Source: Coxiellaceae bacterium UBA6002
Lineage (GTDB): Bacteria > Pseudomonadota > Gammaproteobacteria > UBA6002
Assembly (NCBI GenBank): GCA_002429595.1
Contig: DJAM01000073.1
Location: 1-8,129, forward strand
Direction of reading: 5' to 3'
Length of the DNA stretch: 8,129 nt
Shown: positions 1 to 6,086 of the stretch, piece by piece
How the letters are laid out: every line of letters starts with the position of its first letter
Position numbering within the stretch: position 1 is the stretch's first letter
Translations under genes and position numbers: made by a program
The notes under the pieces: generated by a model
The model's input: the letters and a program-made list of their open reading frames with translations, nothing else
The model's database searches: none
Told to the model about the DNA's origin: nothing

Positions 1-29
1 CCCTCTCCCCCACAAAGTGGGGGAGAGGG
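1..29. repeat. Perfect 13-bp inverted repeat (GC-rich hairpin) downstream of prs
   Basis: Positions 1-13 (CCCTCTCCCCCAC) are the exact reverse complement of 17-29, with a three-base AAA loop at 14-16. It lies about 45 nt past the prs stop codon. As RNA it would fold into a very stable hairpin and could end or protect the 3' end of the prs transcript. No T-tract is visible on the plus side, and the minus-strand continuation lies outside the window, so a classical terminator cannot be confirmed. The CCCTCTCCC...GGGAGAGGG pattern also resembles dispersed REP-like hairpins of proteobacteria. The repeat may extend left of the window. Confidence 0.75.
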
Positions 30-74
30 AGTTAGGCAAGGAACGTTCGAGCAAAGTTACCAAATAACTCTGGA

Positions 75-1022
75 TCAATCCGTAAACAAGGAACTAACCG
101 ATTCTTTATGATTTACCCGATAAATGGTCTCAGCAATGATATGGCTCAAACCAAGTTGCCTGATTTTAGGACATTGACGAGCTTTTTCGGTCAGAGGAAT
201 GGTGTCCGCAACAACGACTTCATCGAGGGCCGAATTATTAATATTTTCAATCGCCGAGCCTGACAAGATAGCATGAGTGCAAAAGGCAGTGACGGTTTCA
301 GCGCCATGGTCTTTTAAAGCTTCCGCAGCATGCGTCAGCGTACCAGCAGTATCGACCATATCATCTACCACGATACAGTTGCGATTTTTTACATCACCGA
401 TGATGTGCATTACTTCAGCCTGATTAACGCTGGGACGTCTTTTATCGATAATGGCAAGGTCAGAGTCATTTAAGCGCTTGGCAAATGCTCTGGCTCGGAT
501 AACGCCACCCACATCTGGAGATACCACAGTGGGTCTTGGGAATTTTTTATTTTCCATATCTTCTAACATCACCGGCGTAGAGTAGACATTATCCACCGGC
601 ATATAAAAGAAACCTTGTATCTGATCGGCATGCAAATCCACCGTAATTAAGCGCGTAATGCCCACAGACGCCATCATATCGGCAACCACTTTGGCAGTAA
701 TCGGTACCCGCGCAGATCGGACCCGACGATCTTGACGAGCATAACCGAAATATGGGACTACAGCGGTAATGCTAGCCGCAGAGGCACGACGTAGCGCATC
801 GGCTATGATGATCAGTTCCATAAGATTGTCATTTTGAGGGGCGCAAGTGGATTGTAAAATGAAGGTATCTCTACCTCGTACATTCTCTAACACCTCTACC
901 ATTATTTCGCCATCACTGAACCGCCCAACAATGGCTTTGCCAAGTGGCATTTGCAGATGAGCCGCGATATTTTCGGCTAGAACAGGATTAGAGTTACCGC
1001 TGAATATTTTTATTTCGTGCAC
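75..1022 (-). CDS. prs: Ribose-phosphate pyrophosphokinase (PRPP synthetase)
   Basis: Makes 5-phosphoribosyl 1-pyrophosphate from ribose 5-phosphate and ATP in the cytoplasm, feeding purine, pyrimidine, NAD, histidine and tryptophan synthesis. The product is 315 aa, the same length as E. coli Prs, and aligns throughout. Visible motifs are FSDGE (35-39), the ATP-binding RQDRRVRSARVP segment (96-107), VDLH with the catalytic-loop histidine H131, the flexible-loop KRRP (K194, R196), and the PRPP-binding loop VVDDMVDTAGTL (218-229). The start is GTG at 1022-1020, supported by a GAGGG Shine-Dalgarno at 1034-1030 with 7 nt spacing and by the E. coli-like N-terminus. It lies 55 nt after tRNA-Gln in the same direction, the order known from Pseudomonas. 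A co-transcript with the upstream genes is likely, and an AT-rich element in the gap may add a local promoter. No key residue is missing. Confidence 0.98.
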   Translation of the reverse strand: MHEIKIFSGNSNPVLAENIAAHLQMPLGKAIVGRFSDGEIMVEVLENVRGRDTFILQSTCAPQNDNLMELIIIADALRRASAASITAVVPYFGYARQDRRVRSARVPITAKVVADMMASVGITRLITVDLHADQIQGFFYMPVDNVYSTPVMLEDMENKKFPRPTVVSPDVGGVIRARAFAKRLNDSDLAIIDKRRPSVNQAEVMHIIGDVKNRNCIVVDDMVDTAGTLTHAAEALKDHGAETVTAFCTHAILSGSAIENINNSALDEVVVADTIPLTEKARQCPKIRQLGLSHIIAETIYRVNHKESVSSLFTD

Positions 1023-1040
1023 GCACAGACCCTCAGAAAG

Positions 1041-1060
1041 TTTCCGAATATATATAAAAA
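1041..1060 (-). promoter_or_regulatory. AT-rich TATATATA element between tRNA-Gln and prs, possible prs promoter -10 region
   Basis: On the minus strand this reads as a T-run followed by alternating TATATATA, 20 to 40 nt upstream of the prs GTG. It could be a -10 region for prs alone. Only a poor -35 match exists, near the tRNA 3' end (around 1070-1078). It could equally be an unstructured RNase cleavage site used to trim the tRNA 3' end. The call rests on composition only. Confidence 0.25.
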
Positions 1061-1077
1061 GGTTTTGATTTCGAAAT

Positions 1078-1152
1078 TGGCTGGGGTGCTAGGATTCGAA
1101 CCTAGGAATGCGGAGATCAAAACCCCGTGCCTTACCACTTGGCGACACCCCA
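1078..1152 (-). tRNA. tRNA-Gln (anticodon UUG)
   Basis: A full cloverleaf folds on the minus strand. The acceptor stem is TGGGGTG/CACCCCA, the anticodon arm CGGGG-TTTTGAT-CTCCG with anticodon TTG at 1120-1118, and the T arm CTAGG-TTCGAAT-CCTAG. The D arm holds AAGTGGTAAGG. The discriminator base is G73 (1081) and CCA is encoded at 1080-1078, giving 75 nt with CCA. The U1-A72 pair and G73 are known identity elements of bacterial glutamine tRNAs, which supports the assignment. The 5' 21 nt (1152-1132) are also the end of the ispE reading frame. It lies between ispE and prs on the same strand and is probably cut out of a longer transcript. Confidence 0.97.
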
Positions 1153-1995
1153 ATTAAAATTTTCTATAACGCCGTGTAAAGGTGAAATATTTAATCCCTT
1201 GACCACAAATCCTTTGAATCTATCAGGAATCTCTTTGATTGCGTTAAGAGCAGCATTTTTGTCTTCAAACAAGGCAAACACACAGCTGCCAGTGCCAGTC
1301 AGTCTAGCCAAAGAATAATTATTTAGCCAATCTAACGCGTCTGCAACTTCTGGAAAATGTTTTCGAGTTACAGGCTCACAGTCATTATGACCGCCCTGCT
1401 CCAAAAACTCAGCTATTGTGATCTTTGGCGTGGTACGTGTCAATTGTGAATCTGAAAAAATTTTACCAGAATTTACTGTACAGGAAGGCGCCAAGAGTAG
1501 CATCCATTTTTCTGGCGGATAAATCTGTTGTAACTCTTCTCCTATCCCTTGTGCAAAAGAAGCGAGGCCTGATATAAAAATCGGGACATCGGCACCTAAC
1601 TTAACCCCCATCGCCATGAGTTCTTGAGTGGATAAGCGACAGTCCCACAATTTATTTAGCACAAGCAGTGTTGTGGCTGCGTTTGAGCTCCCTCCCCCTA
1701 AGCCACCACCAACAGGAATATTTTTTTCAACCTCAATTTCTACACCTCTTGTACCTGCAAAGTGCTGTTGTAGTTGCTGCGCTGCCTTGTAAATTAAGTT
1801 ATCCTCAGGAGGGATATCTACCAAATCACCTTTCAAGCTTATGCATTGGTTTGAGCCTTGTGCAAACGTCAAGCGATCGGCAAGTTCTAAAAATTGAAAT
1901 GCCGTTTGTAAATTATGATAGCCATCAGCCCGCCTACCATTGATGTGCAGAAATAAATTGATTTTGGCCGGTGATGGAACCGTTATGGTGTGCAA
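1132..1995 (-). CDS. ispE: 4-diphosphocytidyl-2-C-methyl-D-erythritol kinase
   Basis: A GHMP-family kinase that phosphorylates the 2-hydroxyl of CDP-methylerythritol with ATP, the fourth step of the MEP isoprenoid pathway. Counting from TTG 1995 (287 aa), it shows PSPAKINLFL with catalytic K11, the glycine-rich ATP loop GGGLGGGSSNAA (96-107), LGADVPIF with catalytic D136, HNDCEP (203-208) and the third GHMP motif LTGTGSCVF (232-240). No ATG is available at the N-terminus. TTG 1995 has GGGA 6 nt upstream and matches the E. coli N-terminal length. TTG 2007, in frame four codons earlier, is an alternative with a poorer ribosome site. The start lies inside lolB (13 nt overlap), suggesting translational coupling. 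The family normally ends near SPLH (271-274). Here 13 more residues follow, the last six codons and the TAA lying within the tRNA-Gln gene. Confidence 0.96.
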   Translation of the reverse strand: MHTITVPSPAKINLFLHINGRRADGYHNLQTAFQFLELADRLTFAQGSNQCISLKGDLVDIPPEDNLIYKAAQQLQQHFAGTRGVEIEVEKNIPVGGGLGGGSSNAATTLLVLNKLWDCRLSTQELMAMGVKLGADVPIFISGLASFAQGIGEELQQIYPPEKWMLLLAPSCTVNSGKIFSDSQLTRTTPKITIAEFLEQGGHNDCEPVTRKHFPEVADALDWLNNYSLARLTGTGSCVFALFEDKNAALNAIKEIPDRFKGFVVKGLNISPLHGVIENFNWGVAKW

Positions 1996-2594
1996 TTGAG
2001 ATCCCAATTCTTGATTACTAATTTTACGTGTAACGCCCCATTATCCATGATGATCTTGCGGGGTAAATCTGCTTCGCCCTGATTTTGAAACGCTTGGTAT
2101 TGAATCGTCCAGCCTTCTTGCTGTAACAAAACTAAATGCCCGAAATCATCGTAGGATTCGGCGCCCTTAGAGCCAGGTGCCGGCAAGCCACGCACCCAAT
2201 AGAACATGTTACTTACTGGTAAATACCACCCCATTTGTTGTTGCATGATAGTTTCGGCGTTGGGCGCACTGAATGCCCCATTCGGTTTATAAAGAATCAC
2301 TCCTTCGGGCGTGCCCTTCAGGCCAAACGCTCCAAGATTGAGAGGGCCATAGAAATTAATAGCATAAACATTTTGACGTTGCTTCCACGAAAAAGACCCC
2401 ATTTGGGTTTTACCATTACTAGTAACGCTGACAGCACCACTAATATTCCAGCAGACTTCTTCTGCTAGTTTTACTTTACGTATTTTCCAGGGTTTTTTTA
2501 GGTAGTTGGGATAATCTAAAGGAGGTTCAATGGAGGCACACCCCGCTAGCAAAGCTGTCAAAATGGTTGCGGCTAAATAGATAATTTTTCTCAT
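1983..2594 (-). CDS. lolB: Outer-membrane lipoprotein LolB (lipoprotein insertion receptor)
   Basis: LolB accepts lipoproteins from the periplasmic carrier LolA and inserts them into the inner leaflet of the outer membrane. It is itself a lipoprotein. The frame stays open upstream to 2657, but I place the start at ATG 2594. This gives a compact signal peptide (MRKII then a hydrophobic run) ending in the lipobox LLAGC with lipidated C19, and AAGAG lies 6 nt upstream. The longer form would put a 21-residue polar tail before the signal peptide and overlap polA. The mature part (203 aa total) shows family-typical segments: SFSWKQ, the YxINFYGPLNLG strand, GWYLPVSNMFYWVRGLPAPG in the middle, and QQEGWTIQYQ then LPRKI near the end. 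It starts 22 nt after the polA stop and overlaps ispE, as expected for one operon. Confidence 0.93.
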   Translation of the reverse strand: MRKIIYLAATILTALLAGCASIEPPLDYPNYLKKPWKIRKVKLAEEVCWNISGAVSVTSNGKTQMGSFSWKQRQNVYAINFYGPLNLGAFGLKGTPEGVILYKPNGAFSAPNAETIMQQQMGWYLPVSNMFYWVRGLPAPGSKGAESYDDFGHLVLLQQEGWTIQYQAFQNQGEADLPRKIIMDNGALHVKLVIKNWDLNCTP

Positions 2595-2616
2595 AATGTT
2601 CTCTTTTGTTGTGGTG

Positions 2617-5298
2617 TTAATGAGCTTCATCCCAATTGTCACCCACTCCAATATCAACCGCTAAGGGTATATCTAGGCCTTTGATATTTTCCATGTGTTT
2701 TCGAATCTGTTCAACGACTGTCTCTAATTCATCAAGAGGAACTTCAAAAACTAGTTCGTCATGAACTTGCATTATCATCCTAGTTTTCAATCCGGATTCT
2801 TGTAACCAGTTGTCGATACTGATCATTGCTAATTTAATAATTTCAGCTGCTGTGCCTTGTAGTGGCGCATTGATTGCCGCTCGCTCTGCTCCTTTCTGTC
2901 TCTGTAAGTTAGTTGCATTGATCTCAGGTAAATAGATGCGTCTTTTCCATAAAGTTTCAACATACCCTTGCTCATGCGCAACCTTACGTATCGAATCCAT
3001 ATAAGCTGCGATCAAAGGATAACGTTCAAAATAGCGCGTTATGTAGGCTTGTGCCAAGTTGCGCTCGATACCTAACGCTTTAGATAAGCCAAAAGGTGAC
3101 ATGCCATAAATCAGTCCAAAGTTAATGGTTTTAGCACTTCGCCGTTGATTCGTACTAACTTCTTCAATCGAGAGATTAAAGACTTCTGCCGCCGTTGCTG
3201 TGTGAATATCTTGATTTAATTCAAATGCTCGTTGCAGCCCTGGATCTTTGGAAATCTGCGCCATAATCCGTAGTTCGATTTGAGAGTAATCCGCAGAAAC
3301 TATTTTATAGCCTTGAGGAGCAATAAATGCTTGGCGGATTCGTCTTCCCTCTTCACTACGTATCGGAATATTTTGTAAATTCGGATCTGTCGACGAAAGT
3401 CGTCCCGTTGCGGTAACTGCTTGGTTATAACAAGTATGAACTCGCGACGTCGCTGAATTGATTTGCAAAGGCAGGCGATCCGAATAGGTGCTTTTAATTT
3501 TACTTAAACTACGGTGTTCCAGTATCACTCGCGGCAAAGGATAATCTAATGCTAAATCCTGTAGAACAGCTTCAGACGTTGAAGGTTGTCCAGTTGGTGT
3601 TCTTGCAGTCACTGGAATGTTAAGTTGCTCATACAAAATAGTTTGTAATTGTTTTGGAGAACCTAAATTAAATTTAGTACCTGCTAATGTATAAGCTTCC
3701 TGCTCAAGTGCATCTAAGCGTTTTGCTAATTCAATACTTAATTTTTTAAGTAACTGGTCATCAATTAAAACACCCGTATACTCCATCCTCGCTAATACTC
3801 GAGTCAGTGGCATTTCTATTTGATTGAGAATCGTTTCAAGATTTTTATCGTGACTAATTTTTTTATGCATCACTTCATGTAATTGCAAAGCGATGTCGGC
3901 ACTTTCAGCTGCATACTGAGTAACTTTTTCAATATCAACTTGACCACATGAAACTTGCTTTGCGCCTTTACCTAAAACTTCTTCAGCGCTTAGCGTTCTT
4001 CTTCCTAAATAACGAAGAGAAAGCGTGTTTTTATCATGGCGTGCCGTGGCGCTGTTTTGTATGTAAGATTCAAGCATGATATCCGAAAGCGTATTTTTAA
4101 CGCTGATACCATAACGCAATAAAACATTTAGAACGTATTTTAAATTTTCACCAATTAATTTCTTTTGAGCATCTACTAAAACAGGGCTTAGTTGTTCTAA
4201 TACCCAAGCTCGATCAAGTTGTGTCGGCGCATCTAAGTAGGTATGTCCAAATGGTATGTACCACGCTTTATGTGGCGCAGTCGCGATACCCAGACCAATC
4301 AACTCTGCTTGCATTGCATCAGGATGTGAGGCTTGAACATCTAACGCAAAGGTCTTCGCTTTTTCTAGTTTTGCGAGGAATTTTTTGAAATCTTCTTTGG
4401 TGAGTATCACTTCGTAATGTTCATGTACCTCAACAATCTCTTCTTCTAATAACTCTGACAACCATGTTTTAAATTCTAAGTGGCGGTACAGCTTAATCAG
4501 CGCCTCATTATCGGGAGGCTTGCGATTAATTTCGGTGATTGAGTCCGGTAATTCTAAATCGGTGTAAATAGTCACTAGTTGCTTTGAAAGTGGCAGAATA
4601 TCAAGACAGGCTCTTAAATTGTCACCCACTTTGCCTTTGATAGCATCCGCATGATTAATAACACCTTCTAAGGTCTCGTATTCTGTTAACCATTTCACAG
4701 CTGTTTTAGGACCGACTCCCGGTACACCAGGAATGTTATCAACCTTATCCCCAGTTAAGGCGAGATAATCGACAATTTTTTCTGGTGGTAAATCAAATTT
4801 TTTGATGACGCCAGCGCGATCATAAATCATACCTGTCATGGTATTTATGAGTGTGATATGTGGGCAAACCAGCTGGGTCATATCTTTGTCGCCCGTTGAA
4901 ATGACGACTTCAAAACCTTGGTTAGCGGCATTCACCGCAAAGGTACCAATCACATCATCGGCTTCTATACCATCATAAACAAGGATCGGCAGACCTAAGG
5001 CCGCAATGATTTCATAGATATGAGTGATTTGTACCGCAAGATCAGTGGGCATTGGAGGGCGATTCGCTTTGTAGTCGCTATAAATTTCATCACGAGTGGT
5101 CTTGCCTTTTGGATCAAAGATCACAGCGACATGCTCAGGCTGATAATCGGCAAGTAATTTTTTTATCATGCTGATCACCCCATAAACCGCACCAGTAGGC
5201 TCACCCTTGGTGCTAGTTAAAGGCGGTAACGCATGAAATGCACGGTACAAATAAGAGGAACCATCAACGAGGACGATTGGTTTCTTGGCTTCTGTCAC
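2617..5298 (-). CDS. polA: DNA polymerase I with degenerate proofreading site
   Basis: Family A polymerase for Okazaki-fragment maturation and repair synthesis, 893 aa against 928 in E. coli, with a constant 35-residue offset from the exonuclease domain to the C-terminus. The 5' nuclease domain (about 1-290) looks intact: D12, D62, the TTRDEIYSDYKANRP segment (67-81), EADD (112-115), GDKD (136-139) and a helix-hairpin-helix near 183-200. The polymerase domain keeps R719, K723, F727 and Y731 of the O helix, D670 and E675 of SADYSQIEL, and D847 of QVHDE. The middle 3'-5' exonuclease domain (about 295-485) keeps its fold-level similarity, D320 and Y462. However, the equivalents of E. coli E357, D424 and D501 are Q322, V389 and S466, so proofreading is probably lost. 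The start is GTG at 5298-5296 with a weak AGAGA upstream. It is the first gene of the minus-strand block. Confidence 0.97.
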   Translation of the reverse strand: MTEAKKPIVLVDGSSYLYRAFHALPPLTSTKGEPTGAVYGVISMIKKLLADYQPEHVAVIFDPKGKTTRDEIYSDYKANRPPMPTDLAVQITHIYEIIAALGLPILVYDGIEADDVIGTFAVNAANQGFEVVISTGDKDMTQLVCPHITLINTMTGMIYDRAGVIKKFDLPPEKIVDYLALTGDKVDNIPGVPGVGPKTAVKWLTEYETLEGVINHADAIKGKVGDNLRACLDILPLSKQLVTIYTDLELPDSITEINRKPPDNEALIKLYRHLEFKTWLSELLEEEIVEVHEHYEVILTKEDFKKFLAKLEKAKTFALDVQASHPDAMQAELIGLGIATAPHKAWYIPFGHTYLDAPTQLDRAWVLEQLSPVLVDAQKKLIGENLKYVLNVLLRYGISVKNTLSDIMLESYIQNSATARHDKNTLSLRYLGRRTLSAEEVLGKGAKQVSCGQVDIEKVTQYAAESADIALQLHEVMHKKISHDKNLETILNQIEMPLTRVLARMEYTGVLIDDQLLKKLSIELAKRLDALEQEAYTLAGTKFNLGSPKQLQTILYEQLNIPVTARTPTGQPSTSEAVLQDLALDYPLPRVILEHRSLSKIKSTYSDRLPLQINSATSRVHTCYNQAVTATGRLSSTDPNLQNIPIRSEEGRRIRQAFIAPQGYKIVSADYSQIELRIMAQISKDPGLQRAFELNQDIHTATAAEVFNLSIEEVSTNQRRSAKTINFGLIYGMSPFGLSKALGIERNLAQAYITRYFERYPLIAAYMDSIRKVAHEQGYVETLWKRRIYLPEINATNLQRQKGAERAAINAPLQGTAAEIIKLAMISIDNWLQESGLKTRMIMQVHDELVFEVPLDELETVVEQIRKHMENIKGLDIPLAVDIGVGDNWDEAH

Positions 5299-5325
5299 AA
5301 TTTAATCTCTAGTCTAGGATGGGAA

Positions 5326-5355
5326 ATAATAACAATTTTTAGTGATTTATGCTAA
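5326..5355 (-). promoter_or_regulatory. Putative sigma-70 promoter for polA and the downstream operon
   Basis: On the minus strand TTAGCA (5355-5350, 4 of 6 to the -35 consensus) and TATTAT (5331-5326, 5 of 6 to the -10 consensus) are separated by 18 bp. They sit 27 nt upstream of the polA GTG, leaving a short leader. The match is by eye in an AT-rich gap, so chance similarity is possible. It is the best minus-strand candidate I found between polA and the divergent gene. Confidence 0.4.
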
Positions 5356-5417
5356 TTACAGAACTCGAGCATTTTGTTACCATGGCGCCAAAAGAATCAG
5401 GGACGAAGTTTGATATC

Positions 5418-6086
5418 ATGTTGAGGCGTGTAGCTACTTTTTTATTGTTGTTAGTCTTTAGCTCTAAGATCGTAGCATCGATTCCAGTTTGCCCTTCAAA
5501 TTGTTCCTGGGTTGCCCAAAGGCTACCTTGTTACTGTTATGGCAGTCCCTATTATCCAAAATGGTTCGTGCTTTTCTATTATGGAAGAATGACCAATGAC
5601 ACCTTAGGTCAAGTACTAACTTTTAATTACACTCTCGATAAAGCGTCTCTTTACTCTCTGGAAATTGGCAAAGAATTGCATCCTTGTAATCTATTTCGAA
5701 GATATTTACAGCCAGTGGTGAGTACGGTCGATATACGTGCCAATTTCACCGTGCTGGATGACACTCGTGGAACCATTTATGAATTTAACCCTTACTTTGC
5801 GCTGAATTGGAATCAATTTATTTGGTGTCGCTATTTGAAAACAACGGCAACCTTTGGTGAAGGTATGTCGTATGTCACTAAAGTCCCTTTTGCTGAATCG
5901 TATAACTCCGATCAAGAAAGAAAATTACTGAATTTTTTGTTATTTGAATTAGCATTTGCTCTACCTCAGTGTCCTAATTTTGAAGTTATTGCGCGCGTGC
6001 ATCATCGATCAGGCGCCTTTGGTTTGTATCACGCCAATAATGCCGGCTCTACTGCAATTGGTATTGCCTTGCGCTACCGGTTCTGA
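5418..6086 (+). CDS. Exported, probably outer-membrane beta-barrel protein with C-terminal HHRSG region (distantly PagL-like)
   Basis: Function not known. The frame opens at 5349, but I choose ATG 5418 because it starts a clear signal peptide: MLRR, a hydrophobic stretch (residues 5-20), cleavage near A20/S21. GAAG lies about 9 nt upstream. The result is 222 aa. The mature protein shows alternating aromatic/polar strands, GEGMSY (147-152), LLNFLLFELAF (170-180), EVIARVHHRSGAFGL (189-203), and ends in RYRF, the terminal Phe typical of barrels folded by the BAM machinery. The HxS in HHRS (H196, S198) close to the C-terminus recalls lipid A 3-O-deacylase PagL. The Glu that completes the PagL triad is not at the expected place, so enzyme activity is uncertain. 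Unusually it carries seven cysteines (25, 29, 38, 40, 90, 137, 185). A weak plus-strand promoter (TTACAG 5356-5361, TACCAT 5378-5383) would fit this start. The 3' end overlaps the MATE gene. Confidence 0.75.
   Translation: MLRRVATFLLLLVFSSKIVASIPVCPSNCSWVAQRLPCYCYGSPYYPKWFVLFYYGRMTNDTLGQVLTFNYTLDKASLYSLEIGKELHPCNLFRRYLQPVVSTVDIRANFTVLDDTRGTIYEFNPYFALNWNQFIWCRYLKTTATFGEGMSYVTKVPFAESYNSDQERKLLNFLLFELAFALPQCPNFEVIARVHHRSGAFGLYHANNAGSTAIGIALRYRF

Noticed and set aside
1127..1318. Plus-strand open frame of 63 codons opposite the ispE 3' end and tRNA
   Set aside because: It is antisense to ispE and the tRNA, has no convincing ribosome site and no protein-like features; an opposite-strand shadow.
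1668..1943. Plus-strand open frame of 91 codons opposite ispE
   Set aside because: It lies wholly within the conserved ispE coding sequence; its composition reflects the reverse of IspE codons.
2235..2468. Plus-strand open frame opposite lolB
   Set aside because: It is antisense to well-conserved LolB segments and shows no domain or start signal.
2595..2657. Upstream extension of lolB to an ATG at 2657
   Set aside because: The extension overlaps the polA 3' end and would put 21 polar residues before a textbook lipoprotein signal peptide; ATG 2594 fits better.
3891..4341. PolA exonuclease changes as a frameshift or pseudogene artefact
   Set aside because: The alignment offset to E. coli stays at 35 residues on both sides and surrounding segments (NLKY, MLESYI, YAAE, LQLH) are conserved, so these are substitutions in an intact gene.
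5349..5417. Upstream extension of the barrel protein to ATG 5349 (or ATG 5382)
   Set aside because: It would bury the signal peptide behind 12 to 23 extra residues and overlap the likely polA promoter; no good ribosome site precedes either ATG.
5706..5915. Minus-strand open frame of 69 codons inside the barrel gene
   Set aside because: Antisense shadow with no ribosome site or recognisable motif.
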